Positions 8,549 to 16,878 of a DNA stretch of 33,240 bases are shown here, piece by piece. Every line of letters starts with the position of its first letter. Position 1 is the stretch's first letter. The notes under the pieces are model-generated. The model ran no database searches. It was not told where the DNA came from and worked only from the letters and a program-made list of their open reading frames with translations. The DNA lies in assembly GCA_038213135.1 (NCBI GenBank), contig JBBQTQ010000023.1, positions 1 through 33,240 on the forward strand, in the 5' to 3' direction. Position numbers and translations under genes: made by a program. The DNA is from JBBQTQ01 sp038213135. Lineage in GTDB: Bacteria > Actinomycetota > Thermoleophilia > Gaiellales > Gaiellaceae.

Positions 8549-9601
8549 GTGAAACGTCGCACTGCACTTCTCCTTCCTCTGCTCGCGCTCGGCGTGTTGC
8601 TCGCCGCGGGCTGCGGTGGCGGTGGAAAGAGCGGCGGCGGCGGCAACAACGGCTCCGTCCCGAACGGCGACGTGGCACTCGTCGGCAGCGAGGGGATCAT
8701 GCTCGCGCAGTTCGACACGCTGCTGGGCCAGGCGCAGCGCAGCTACAAGTTGCAGCACCGCGCCTTCCCGAAGGCGGGCACGCCCGAGTACAAGACGCTG
8801 CAGGGCCAGGCGGTCCAGTTCCTCGTGCAGCGCGCCGAGTTTGCGCAGAAGGCGCAGCAGCTCGGGGTCTCGGTCGCCGACACGCAGATCCAGGACCGGC
8901 TCAAGCAGATCAAGAAGCAGTACTTCGGCGGCGACGAGAAGCGCTACCAGGCCCAGCTCAAGCAGCAGGGACTGAGCGAGACGCAGGTGCTCGACGACAT
9001 CAAGGCGCAGCTCGTCTCGGAAGGGCTCTTCAAGAAGGTGACCGACAAGGTGACGGTCACCGACAAGGAGGCGAACGCGTACTACCAGACGCACACCTCC
9101 CAGTACACGCAGCCGGAGAGCCGCGACGTGCGCCACATCCTGTTCAAGACGAGCCAGAAGACGCTCGCAGACACGGTCTATGCGGAGCTCGTCAAGAACA
9201 AGGGCGCGACCTTTGCCGCTCTTGCCAAGAAGTACTCCCAGGATCCGGGCTCGAAGTCGACGGGCGGCAAGCTGACGATCTCGAAAGGCCAGACGGTGCC
9301 GCAGTTCGACAAGGTCGCCTTTTCGCTGAAGACGAACGAGATCTCGAAGCCGGTCAAGACGCAGTACGGCTGGCACGTGATCCAGGCGCTCTCGGACATC
9401 AAGCCGAGCAAGATGACGCCGTTCAAGCAGGTGTCCGCGGCGATCAAGCAGCAGCTCCTCCAGCAGGACAAGAGCGCCGCGATGACGACGTGGGTCGACG
9501 GCGTCAAGAAGGAGTACGCGACGAAGGTCAAGTACGCCGTCGGCTACGAGCCGCCCGCGACGACCGCCACGAGCACCACGGCGACCTCGACCACCGGCTG
9601 A
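8549..9601 (+). CDS. Lipoprotein peptidyl-prolyl isomerase/foldase, parvulin (SurA/PrsA-like)
   Basis: An exported foldase anchored outside the membrane. The N-terminus KRRTALLLPLLALGVLLAAGC is a lipoprotein signal with acylated Cys22, followed by a Gly/Lys/Asn-rich linker. Residues about 45-180 are a SurA_N-like helical region rich in Gln and Lys. The parvulin domain runs from about 190 (RDVRHILFKT) to about 280 (TQYGWHVIQAL), including FAALAKKYSQDP. The C-terminus is a Thr/Ala-rich tail. It lies 17 nt after mfd, and its TGA is one base from the mazG start. Family membership is secure; the choice between the PrsA and SurA names is not, so no symbol is given. Confidence 0.92.
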   Translation: MKRRTALLLPLLALGVLLAAGCGGGGKSGGGGNNGSVPNGDVALVGSEGIMLAQFDTLLGQAQRSYKLQHRAFPKAGTPEYKTLQGQAVQFLVQRAEFAQKAQQLGVSVADTQIQDRLKQIKKQYFGGDEKRYQAQLKQQGLSETQVLDDIKAQLVSEGLFKKVTDKVTVTDKEANAYYQTHTSQYTQPESRDVRHILFKTSQKTLADTVYAELVKNKGATFAALAKKYSQDPGSKSTGGKLTISKGQTVPQFDKVAFSLKTNEISKPVKTQYGWHVIQALSDIKPSKMTPFKQVSAAIKQQLLQQDKSAAMTTWVDGVKKEYATKVKYAVGYEPPATTATSTTATSTTG

Positions 9602-9602
9602 T

Positions 9603-10367
9603 TTGTCCCTCGAGCAGGCTCTGCTCGAGCTCGACTCCCTCGCCAAACGGCTCCGCCAGGACTGCCCCTGGGATCGCGAGCAGACCGCCCGCTCGATCGT
9701 CCCGCACACCGTCGAAGAGGCCTACGAGGTGGCGGACGCCGCGCTCGGCGACGACCCCGCGAAGCTCGTCGACGAGCTCGGCGACCTCCTCTACCAGGTC
9801 TACTTCCTCGCGCTCCTGCTCGAGGAGCAGGGCGACGGGGATCTCGAGCAGGTCGCTGTGGCGATCCACGAGAAGCTCGTGCGCCGGCACCCGCACGTCT
9901 TCGGCGACGTCGAGGCCGAGACCTCGGGCCGCGTCCGCGAGAACTGGGAGCGGATCAAGATCGGGGAGGAGCGGCCTACGGCCGATTCCGGGATCTTCCG
10001 CGGAGTGGCCGACACACTGCCGGCGCTGCTCCACGCCCGCAAGGTCGGCGTCCGCGCGGCGGCGCTCGGCTTCGAGTACCCGGACCTCGAAGGGGCGATT
10101 CGTGATCTGGACGACGAGATCGTCGAGCTGCGGGAAGCGATCCCGGAGCGTGCGTTCGACGAACTCGGGGACGTGCTCTTCGCCGCGGTGAACGTCGCCC
10201 GGAAGCTGCAGGTCGACCCCGAGCTGGCGCTGCGCGCCGCGTCCCGGCGATTCGTCTCGCGTGTGGAGCACGCTGCCGAGCTCGCGTCCGCCGAGGGGAA
10301 GGACTTCGCCTCGCTGGCGCTCAGCGAGCAGGACGGCTACTTCGACAGGGCAAAGGAGGCCGAGTGA
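9603..10367 (+). CDS. mazG: Nucleoside triphosphate pyrophosphohydrolase MazG
   Basis: A house-cleaning enzyme hydrolysing (d)NTPs to NMP and PPi. Two MazG domains are visible in 254 residues. The first has CPWDREQT, HTVEEAYEVADA with the metal-binding EEAYE helix, and DELGDLLYQV. The second repeats the DELGDVLFAAVNVARKL signature near residue 185. The TTG start at 9603 is one base past the ppiC stop, and the GTGA overlap at its 3' end couples it to eno. The mazG-eno pairing is common in actinobacteria. Confidence 0.95.
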   Translation: MSLEQALLELDSLAKRLRQDCPWDREQTARSIVPHTVEEAYEVADAALGDDPAKLVDELGDLLYQVYFLALLLEEQGDGDLEQVAVAIHEKLVRRHPHVFGDVEAETSGRVRENWERIKIGEERPTADSGIFRGVADTLPALLHARKVGVRAAALGFEYPDLEGAIRDLDDEIVELREAIPERAFDELGDVLFAAVNVARKLQVDPELALRAASRRFVSRVEHAAELASAEGKDFASLALSEQDGYFDRAKEAE

Positions 10368-11635
10368 GCACTGCGATCGCGGAGGTGGACGCTCGCCAGA
10401 TCCTCGACTCGCGAGGCAACCCGACTGTCGAGGTCGAGGTGCGCCTGGAATCCGGTGCGCTCGGCCGGGCCGCGGTTCCCTCGGGAGCTTCCACGGGAGA
10501 GCACGAAGCGGTCGAGCTGCGCGACGGCGGCCCGGCCTACGGCGGCAAGGGTGTCATGACCGCGGTGGCGAACGTGCGCGGCGAGATTGCGGCTGCGCTG
10601 CGCGGCCGCGACGCCCGCGAGCAGGCGCTGGTCGACGGCGCGCTGATCGAGCTCGATGGCACGCCGAACAAGGGTCGCCTCGGGGCGAACGCCATCCTCG
10701 GCGCCTCGCTCGCCGTCGCGAAGGCCGCTGCCGTCGACGCAGGCCAGCCCCTCTACCGCTACCTGAGGACGGACTCGAACGTCCTGCCGGTGCCGATGCT
10801 GAACGTGATCAACGGAGGCGCCCACGCGGCCAACTCGATCGACCTCCAGGAGTTCATGGTCGTCCCGGCCGGCGCGCCGACCTTCGCCGAAGCTCTGCGA
10901 ATCGGGGCCGAGGTCTACCACGCCCTGAAGAAGGTGCTCTCCGGGCGGGGACTTGCGACCGGGGTCGGCGACGAGGGCGGCTTTGCCCCGGACCTGCCCT
11001 CGAGCGAGGCGGCGATCGAGGCGATCCTCGAGGCGGCCGAGCTGGCGGGGCACCGCGACTCCGTCGCGATCGCGCTCGACCCGGCGACGAGCGAGGTCTA
11101 CCGCGACGGGCGGTATCGCTTCGAGGGTCGCGACCTCGGCTCGGACGAGATGCCCGCCTTTTGGCACGGGCTGCTCGACCGCTATCCGATCGTCTCGATC
11201 GAGGACGGGCTGGCCGAGGACGACTGGGACGCCTGGGCGAAGCTGACGGGCGAGCTCGGCGAGCGCGTCCAGCTCGTCGGCGACGATCTCTTCGTCACCA
11301 ACCCGGCGCGACTCCAGGAGGGGATCGACCGCGGCGTCGGCAACTCGATCCTCGTGAAGGTGAACCAGATCGGGACGCTGACGGAGACTATCGAGGCCGT
11401 TCGGCTCGCGCAGCTCAACGGGTACAGCGCGGTCATGTCGCACCGCTCCGGCGAGACCGAGGACGTGACGATCGCCGACCTCGCTGTCGCGCTCGGCACC
11501 GGGCAGATCAAGACCGGCGCCCCCGCGCGCACCGATCGCGTCGCCAAGTACAACCAGCTCCTCAGGATCGAGGAGGAGCTCGGCGAGCGTGCCGTCTACC
11601 CGGGTTGGGAGGCCTTCCCGCGATCTCGCCCGTAG
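10364..11635 (+). CDS. eno: Enolase
   Basis: It converts 2-phosphoglycerate to PEP in glycolysis. Length (423 aa) is typical. Motifs: ILDSRGNPTVEVEV, SGASTGEHEA, NVINGGAHAAN, VGDEGGFAPDL, SIEDGLAEDDWDAW (metal-binding Glu/Asp), GDDLFVTNP, catalytic Lys in LVKVNQIGTLTET and SHRSGETED. The GTG start overlaps the mazG stop by 4 nt. Pyruvate kinase follows after 22 nt, placing two consecutive lower-glycolysis steps together. Confidence 0.98.
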   Translation: MSTAIAEVDARQILDSRGNPTVEVEVRLESGALGRAAVPSGASTGEHEAVELRDGGPAYGGKGVMTAVANVRGEIAAALRGRDAREQALVDGALIELDGTPNKGRLGANAILGASLAVAKAAAVDAGQPLYRYLRTDSNVLPVPMLNVINGGAHAANSIDLQEFMVVPAGAPTFAEALRIGAEVYHALKKVLSGRGLATGVGDEGGFAPDLPSSEAAIEAILEAAELAGHRDSVAIALDPATSEVYRDGRYRFEGRDLGSDEMPAFWHGLLDRYPIVSIEDGLAEDDWDAWAKLTGELGERVQLVGDDLFVTNPARLQEGIDRGVGNSILVKVNQIGTLTETIEAVRLAQLNGYSAVMSHRSGETEDVTIADLAVALGTGQIKTGAPARTDRVAKYNQLLRIEEELGERAVYPGWEAFPRSRP

Positions 11636-11645
11636 GGAGGCTGAG

Positions 11646-11651
11646 TACGCT
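11646..11651 (+). promoter_or_regulatory. -10 element TACGCT before pyk
   Basis: TACGCT ends 6 nt before the pyk GTG and no Shine-Dalgarno lies in between. This suggests an own leaderless promoter in addition to read-through from eno. Confidence 0.5.
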
Positions 11652-11657
11652 CATTCC

Positions 11658-13073
<1,416 letters not shown>

Positions 13074-13081
13074 CCCACAAC

Positions 13082-13132
13082 GTGGTGTGAGGGACAGGCC
13101 TCGAGAGGCCTGTCCCTCGGTCTCAGCTGACC
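13082..13132 (+). repeat. Left arm of a perfect 51-bp inverted repeat flanking ftsB
   Basis: This 51-bp arm is the exact reverse complement of 13523-13573. It starts GTGGTGTGAGGG and ends CTCAGCTGACC. Similarity continues about 8 bp outward with two mismatches. The arm sits directly between pyk and ftsB. Confidence 0.95.
13089..13118 (+). terminator. pyk 3' hairpin (within left arm)
   Basis: GAGGGACAGGCCT pairs with AGGCCTGTCCCTC, a perfect 13-bp stem with a CGAG loop. No T-run follows, which is common for GC-rich actinobacterial terminators. Being a palindrome it could act in both directions. Confidence 0.65.
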
Positions 13133-13169
13133 CACATCGGTAGAGCAGGAAGGCCGACGGGCAGCGCGA

Positions 13170-13523
13170 ATGCCAATGTCCTTGCCCGGCCCTCGCAAAG
13201 CTCGCAAGCGCTTGCCTCGCGGCTCGCGCGCCGGACGGCTCGCACGTCTGCTGCTCGTCGGCGGCGCTTGCCTGATCGGGCTTCTCTACTACCGGCCCGT
13301 GCGGGCATACCTGACGACCCGGCACACGCTGGCCGAGCGCACCGCCGAGGTCCGGCAGCTGACCGCGCAGAAGAGCTCGCTCGAGCGCCGCGTCGCTGCG
13401 ACCGCGACCGCCGGCGGCGTGGACCTCGTTCAGGAGGCACGGCGACTCGGCCTCGTGAAGCCCGGCGAGCGTCTCTTCATCGTCAAGGGCATCAAGGCCT
13501 GGCTCCACACGCATCCGCGCTAG
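13170..13523 (+). CDS. ftsB: FtsB/DivIC-like septum formation initiator
   Basis: A small bitopic divisome protein expected to bridge FtsL and FtsQ. The 117-residue product has a basic N-terminus, one membrane segment (LARLLLVGGACLIGLLYY, about 28-45), a predicted coiled coil (AERTAEVRQLTAQKSSLERRV) and the DivIC/FtsB-type C-terminus EARRLGLVKPGERLFIVK. ATG 13170 is used; ATG 13176 is also possible. AGGAAGG (13147-13153) is rather distant. Position near eno and before DUF501 matches the actinobacterial neighbourhood. The gene is bracketed by 51-bp inverted repeats, and its TAG ends on the first base of the right arm. Confidence 0.88.
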   Translation: MPMSLPGPRKARKRLPRGSRAGRLARLLLVGGACLIGLLYYRPVRAYLTTRHTLAERTAEVRQLTAQKSSLERRVAATATAGGVDLVQEARRLGLVKPGERLFIVKGIKAWLHTHPR

Positions 13524-13573
13524 GTCAGCTGAGACCGAGGGACAGGCCTCTCGAGGCCTGTCCCTCACACCAC
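13523..13573 (+). repeat. Right arm of the perfect 51-bp inverted repeat flanking ftsB
   Basis: Exact reverse complement of 13082-13132. It begins at the last base of the ftsB stop codon and ends 34 nt before the DUF501 start. The arms are separated by 390 bp. Confidence 0.95.
13537..13566 (+). terminator. ftsB 3' hairpin (within right arm)
   Basis: Same 13-bp stem as the hairpin after pyk, here with a CTCG loop, starting 13 nt after the ftsB stop. No T-run. It likely separates ftsB from the DUF501 transcript, which has its own -10. Confidence 0.6.
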
Positions 13574-13595
13574 CTTGTTGGGCGGATGTTCTATC

Positions 13596-13601
13596 TACGA
13601 T
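13596..13601 (+). promoter_or_regulatory. -10 element TACGAT before the DUF501 gene
   Basis: TACGAT ends 6 nt before ATG 13608 with no Shine-Dalgarno, indicating a leaderless transcript starting downstream of the ftsB hairpin. Confidence 0.55.
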
Positions 13602-13607
13602 CGCCGC

Positions 13608-14147
13608 ATGGACGATCGCGACGTTGTCGAGCGTCAGCTAGGCCGCCCGCCGCGAGCCTTTCGCCGCGTCGCCGTCCGTTGCCCGTTCGGTCGTCCTGCG
13701 GTCACGGAGCAATCGCCGTACGACACTGGCGGTGAGCCGTTCCCGACGACGTACTACCTGACGTGCCGGCACCTGGTCGCGGCGATCGCGCGGTTGGAGG
13801 CCGCGGGCGGCGTCGAGCGCTGGAGCGCACGGGTACGGGTCGAACCGGCTCTCCGGTCGAGCCTGAACGACGCCACCGGGGAACAGCGGGAGCTCCGGCA
13901 CGAGCTGGCCGCGGGCCAGGACGGTCCCGACGGAGGCGCCTCGCTCGAGCTCGGGATCGGAGGCTCCGCGCATCCGGAGCAGCTCAAGTGCCTGCACGCG
14001 CACGCCGCGTACGCCCTTGCCCGGCCCGGCTATCTCCTCGGCGAGGCGATCCTGGCCGAGGTCGAGCCCCGCTGGCCGCCGGAGTGCTGCACGCCTGAGT
14101 GGTGCGCCGCCCCAGAAGCTCGACAGCATCACTGGACGGCGCACTAG
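13608..14147 (+). CDS. DUF501 family protein
   Basis: A conserved actinobacterial protein of unknown biochemical role, usually next to ftsB and eno. The 179-residue product shows the family's features: QLGRPPRAFRRVAVRCPFGRPAV at the N-terminus, FPTTYYLTCRHLVAAIARLEAAGG in the middle and KCLHAHAAYALARPGYLLGEAI toward the end, with conserved Cys and His that could bind metal. ATG 13608 follows a TACGAT hexamer. The last 16 residues fall on a 22-bp sequence that recurs before the ferredoxin gene (24186-24207), so the C-terminus may have been altered by a small repeat. Confidence 0.9.
   Translation: MDDRDVVERQLGRPPRAFRRVAVRCPFGRPAVTEQSPYDTGGEPFPTTYYLTCRHLVAAIARLEAAGGVERWSARVRVEPALRSSLNDATGEQRELRHELAAGQDGPDGGASLELGIGGSAHPEQLKCLHAHAAYALARPGYLLGEAILAEVEPRWPPECCTPEWCAAPEARQHHWTAH
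14115..14136 (+). repeat. Copy 1 of a 22-bp dispersed repeat
   Basis: The 22 bases starting GAAGCTCGACAGC and ending CACTGGA are identical to 24186-24207, with further partial match into GGAGCAC/GGCGCAC. Here they form the 3' end of the DUF501 gene, 21 nt before the next start. Confidence 0.85.
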
Positions 14148-14150
14148 CAT
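14145..14150 (+). promoter_or_regulatory. -10 element TAGCAT before the 104-aa gene
   Basis: TAGCAT overlaps the DUF501 stop codon and ends 7 nt before GTG 14158. No Shine-Dalgarno lies between. Likely leaderless start. Confidence 0.5.
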
Positions 14151-14157
14151 CGCCCGC

Positions 14158-14472
14158 GTGCCGGCCAACGTCGAGCTCGCGCGTCAGCAGTGGGAGGAGG
14201 GCTACCGCCGTCTGCAATCACGCTCGGGTGACGAGAGCGGCTACCGCGAGCTGCTCGGGCAGGTCGACGTGCTGCACGAGGAGCTGCGCCGCCGCGTCGG
14301 CGGGCGTTTCGAGCTGCGCCGGCTGGCGGAGGTCTACGAGGGGGCCGAGCGCTGGGCAAGTGACGCGATCGAGACCCGAGCGCCGGGTCGGGAGTGGCCG
14401 CGCTCGGTGACCGTCGCCACGGACGCCGCGTTCCACCTCTTCGCGCGCGCCGCTCGGGACTACGAGCCGTGA
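14158..14472 (+). CDS. Small helical protein of unknown function (104 aa)
   Basis: No family is named. The product is mostly charged and predicted helical (ELARQQWEEGYRRLQ, LLGQVDVLHEELRRRVGGRFELRRLAEVYEGAERW), with a conserved-looking tail DAAFHLFARAARDYEP. There is no signal peptide or membrane segment. The GTG start at 14158 is supported by the TAGCAT hexamer and by the coding character beginning there. It overlaps the next gene by GTGA, so the two are translated together. Its place after DUF501 suggests a lineage-conserved neighbour. Confidence 0.75.
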   Translation: MPANVELARQQWEEGYRRLQSRSGDESGYRELLGQVDVLHEELRRRVGGRFELRRLAEVYEGAERWASDAIETRAPGREWPRSVTVATDAAFHLFARAARDYEP

Positions 14473-14717
14473 CTGACGCGGCAGGCCGCCCTCCAGTTCG
14501 TGATCGCGACCGTCGTCGCAGGCAGCGGCGGCTCGGCACAGTTCTGCGCTGGCTGCTCAGGTTTGCGATCGTCGCCGCGGTCTTCGCTGCGGGGATCGCA
14601 CTCGGCGAGGCCCTCCACGACAACCCGCGTCCCGGCTCGACGCAGACCCTCGTCCGCACGCTGAGGCCGCTGCCGCTGACACCGCAGGCGACGACTGTTA
14701 CCGTCACCAAGCCCTAG
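14469..14717 (+). CDS. Small single-pass membrane protein (82 aa)
   Basis: Function unknown. A very basic N-terminus (RPPVRDRDRRRRQRR) precedes one membrane span (TVLRWLLRFAIVAAVFAAGIAL, about 24-45). A Pro/Thr-rich tail probably faces outside by the positive-inside rule. GTG 14469 overlaps the preceding stop (GTGA). Without homologues the identity remains open. Confidence 0.7.
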   Translation: MTDAAGRPPVRDRDRRRRQRRLGTVLRWLLRFAIVAAVFAAGIALGEALHDNPRPGSTQTLVRTLRPLPLTPQATTVTVTKP

Positions 14718-14745
14718 CCGGACCGCAGAAAACGCAAAGTTTGGC

Positions 14746-14751
14746 TAGATT
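14746..14751 (+). promoter_or_regulatory. -10 element TAGATT before the HTH-receiver gene
   Basis: TAGATT ends 6 nt before ATG 14758; no ribosome binding site. Leaderless promoter likely. Confidence 0.55.
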
Positions 14752-14757
14752 CAGGCG

Positions 14758-15345
14758 ATGGCATTCGATCGCGGCCGGGTGGAGAGGCGGGCTCCGGGCA
14801 ACGAGCCGGACTGGCTGACGCTCGGGCAGGCCGCGAAGTACCTGGGCGTTGCCCAGAGCACGATTCGCAAGTGGTCGGACCTCGGGCGGGTGCCGACTTT
14901 CTACACCCCCGGCGGTCATCGCCGGTACAGGCGCCGCGATCTCGACTCGTTCCTCGAGCGCTCCGGCCAGGGCACCCAGCGGCGCGGCCCGCTCGTGCTG
15001 ATCGTCGACGACGACGCACAGCTGCGCGAATACGTTCGCGTGAACCTCGAGCTCGAGGGCTACACGGTGCGTGAGGCCGGCAGCGCTGACGAGGGCCTCT
15101 CGGCGCTCGACGAGGAGGCGCCCGACCTGATCCTGCTCGACGTGATGATGCCGCAGGTCGACGGCTGGGAGATGCTCCGGCGCGTGCACGAGCGGCACTC
15201 GATCGGCACGATCCCCGTGATCATGTTCAGCGGGCAGGTGGAAGGTGCAGCCGCCGACCGTGCAGAGGGAATCAGCGGCTTCATCGGCAAGCCGTTCGAC
15301 CCCCAGCAGCTGATCGACTCGACGAAGCAGCTGCTACCCGTCTGA
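14758..15345 (+). CDS. MerR/excisionase-type HTH protein with C-terminal response-regulator receiver domain
   Basis: Domain order is the reverse of ordinary response regulators. Residues about 20-68 form a MerR/Xis-like winged helix (LTLGQAAKYLGVAQSTIRKW, then the wing GGHRRYRRRDLDSFL). Residues about 78-192 form a CheY-like receiver with the acidic D84-D86 cluster, phospho-acceptor D128 in LILLDVMMP, a switch Ser in MFSG and K178 in GKPF. All catalytic residues are present, so phosphorylation is expected. No dedicated kinase lies beside it, although a NarL-type kinase is encoded near 29 kb. The target is unknown. The PAP2 gene follows closely, perhaps co-transcribed. Confidence 0.9.
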   Translation: MAFDRGRVERRAPGNEPDWLTLGQAAKYLGVAQSTIRKWSDLGRVPTFYTPGGHRRYRRRDLDSFLERSGQGTQRRGPLVLIVDDDAQLREYVRVNLELEGYTVREAGSADEGLSALDEEAPDLILLDVMMPQVDGWEMLRRVHERHSIGTIPVIMFSGQVEGAAADRAEGISGFIGKPFDPQQLIDSTKQLLPV

Positions 15346-15407
15346 TCGCCTGGGACCGACAGGCCGAGCGGTGGGTCGTCGAGCACCGCGTCGGCTGGCT
15401 CGACCCG

Positions 15408-15863
15408 GTGGCGAAGGCGCTCTCGACGATCGGCTCGCAAGGGGCGATCTGGATCGGGATCGTGGTGGTGGCGGCGCTGCTCGTGCGGCGGCTCGACGTG
15501 TTCGTGCTCGTCGCCGCCGCTGACGTGCTCGCCGACCTCCTGTCGTTCGGACTGAAGGCCGCGGTCGGCCGGCACAGGCCCACATTCCAGCCGCTGATCG
15601 CCGTGCCCCACGGCGCGTCGTTCCCGTCGGGCCACGCCGCGACGAGCTTCGCCTGCGCGACCGTGCTGGCCTGGCGCTTCCCCAGACTCGCGGTCCCGGC
15701 CCTGCTGCTGGCAGCGGCGATCGCGTACTCGCGCGTCTACAACGGCGTCCACTACCCGCTGGACGTGATCGCCGGCGCGCTGCTCGGCGCCGCGGTCGCT
15801 ACAGCTCTTCTGCTGCTTTCAAGAGTCCGCCGGCGATCACGGCCAGCGCCGCCAGCAGGCTGA
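15408..15863 (+). CDS. PAP2-family membrane phosphatase
   Basis: An integral-membrane phosphatidate or undecaprenyl-pyrophosphate phosphatase-type enzyme. All three signature blocks are present: KAAVGRHRP, PSGHAAT and SRVYNGVHYPLDV, plus four or five hydrophobic helices. GTG 15408 is the first standard start. The frame is open upstream and reads DRQAERWVVEHRVGWLDPV, which resembles the normal PAP2 N-terminus, so translation may begin at CTG 15342 overlapping the preceding stop. Its last 65 bases overlap the convergent gene on the other strand. The lipid substrate cannot be told from sequence. Confidence 0.88.
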   Translation: MAKALSTIGSQGAIWIGIVVVAALLVRRLDVFVLVAAADVLADLLSFGLKAAVGRHRPTFQPLIAVPHGASFPSGHAATSFACATVLAWRFPRLAVPALLLAAAIAYSRVYNGVHYPLDVIAGALLGAAVATALLLLSRVRRRSRPAPPAG

Positions 15864-16326
15864 TCCAGATCCCGATGCCGCGGCCGGCGGTGCCCGCGAA
15901 GGTGTCCGGGATCGAGATCAGCCGGACGAGCACGAAGATCGTCCCGAGCGCGCCGAGCGCAACGACCACCAGGCTCTCGGGGATGCTGGGCGGCAGCTCG
16001 ATTCCGACCTCCTGCAACAGCGCGAGCGCGATCACCGCCAGCCCGACGAAGAAGACGAGCTTCCCGATCGCTCCCGTGTGCCAGCCGATTACCGACAGCG
16101 TCGGCCCTTCGAGCGATGTCCCCGCGTACCAGCCCATGAACGACGAGAGCGCGAGCAGGAGCCCGGCGACCCAGCTGACCCGTCCGCCGAGCGCCCAGAG
16201 GCCGCCGCCGGGGCGAGGCAGCGGCTGCGGACGAGGCGGCGGCGCCGGTCGCGCCGGCGGCTGCTGCTCCTCGTCGAGCTCCTCGTCGAAGAAGTCGGGG
16301 GTTTCCACTCGCAGAAGTATGGGCAT
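15799..16326 (-). CDS. Four-helix membrane protein of unknown function
   Basis: The 175-residue product begins MPILLRVETPDFFDEEL. A Pro/Arg-rich cytoplasmic linker is followed by four hydrophobic segments (about 53-70, 88-110, 118-140, 150-170). A GWHTGAIGKLVFFVGLAVI stretch is typical of small actinobacterial membrane proteins, but I recognise no named family. ATG at 16326 was preferred over upstream starts because acidic coding sequence begins there. It converges on and overlaps the PAP2 gene, and is divergent from the zinc-ribbon gene. Confidence 0.75.
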   Translation of the reverse strand: MPILLRVETPDFFDEELDEEQQPPARPAPPPRPQPLPRPGGGLWALGGRVSWVAGLLLALSSFMGWYAGTSLEGPTLSVIGWHTGAIGKLVFFVGLAVIALALLQEVGIELPPSIPESLVVVALGALGTIFVLVRLISIPDTFAGTAGRGIGIWISLLAALAVIAGGLLKAAEEL

Positions 16327-16370
16327 TGTTAAGAGCATTGGTCGAGCTGGTGGCACAGAGGGGGGTCGAA

Positions 16371-16577
16371 GTGGAGGTTGCGAACGAGGTCGCCCACGCT
16401 GATGGGTACGTGGCTTTCTGGCCGAGTGGGTCGACGACGAGGGGCGAGTTCCAGTGCTCCGAGTGCGGCTATGGCGTGATTATCTCCAGGCAGCTGCCGC
16501 CGTGTCCGATGTGCGGCGGCCACTCGTGGGAGCGGCCCGCCTGGGACGCCTTCGCCGCGGGCCTGGAAGCTTCCTAG
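16371..16577 (+). CDS. Small zinc-ribbon protein (68 aa)
   Basis: Two CxxC pairs, C29-C32 and C45-C48, in CSECGYGVIISRQLPPCPMC make a zinc-ribbon or rubredoxin-like metal site; the rest is short and polar. GTG 16371 is chosen because GAGGGGGG (16358-16365) gives a strong ribosome binding site 5 nt before it, unusual in this window. TTG 16326 and GTG 16350 are in-frame alternatives. Function unknown; such ribbons often bind nucleic acid or protein partners. Confidence 0.72.
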   Translation: MEVANEVAHADGYVAFWPSGSTTRGEFQCSECGYGVIISRQLPPCPMCGGHSWERPAWDAFAAGLEAS

Positions 16578-16819
16578 AGCCCGAAGAGCTTCTTGATCTC
16601 GCCCCAGACGGTCACGATCACGACCAGCGAGGCGAGGAAGAGGGCTCCGAGGACGAGCCAGAAGCGGTAGCGGGCGAGGCGGCTCTCGCGCTTGCGCTCG
16701 ACCCGGGCATGTCGGCGCGCGCGGTGGAGGTGGTAGGCGCGATCGATCGCCCGGCGGTCGAAGACCGGGGGCTCCTCGAGCTCCGCGAGCTCTGGTGGCG
16801 TCCGGGCCGGCTCAGCCAT
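16574..16819 (-). CDS. Small membrane-anchored protein (81 aa)
   Basis: Function unknown. A polar, charged N-terminal half (PPVFDRRAIDRAYHLHRARR) is followed by one C-terminal transmembrane helix (YRFWLVLGALFLASLVVIVTVW, about 50-71) and a short basic tail. ATG 16819 is supported by a TAGACT hexamer 8 nt upstream on this strand. Its stop overlaps the zinc-ribbon stop, so the two genes converge. Confidence 0.7.
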   Translation of the reverse strand: MAEPARTPPELAELEEPPVFDRRAIDRAYHLHRARRHARVERKRESRLARYRFWLVLGALFLASLVVIVTVWGEIKKLFGL

Positions 16820-16827
16820 CCGGGGCA

Positions 16828-16833
16828 AGTCTA
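16828..16833 (-). promoter_or_regulatory. -10 element TAGACT (minus strand)
   Basis: TAGACT ends 8 nt before ATG 16819 with no ribosome binding site between. Leaderless promoter likely, divergent from the SpoIIE phosphatase gene. Confidence 0.5.
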
Positions 16834-16878
16834 GGCGAATTCCCTGCAAGCAAACCTCTACGCCATACTGGCGAGGCG

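Noticed and set aside
4983..8678. 1231-codon open frame on the minus strand across mfd
   Set aside because: It is the antisense shadow of mfd caused by GC-rich codon bias. It is low-complexity (Arg, Leu, Asp, Glu, Val), has no motif, and mfd on the other strand is unmistakable.
14017..14472. Longer form of the 104-aa protein reaching back into DUF501
   Set aside because: The upstream part is the out-of-frame reading of DUF501. The TAGCAT hexamer and the coding character both place the start at 14158.
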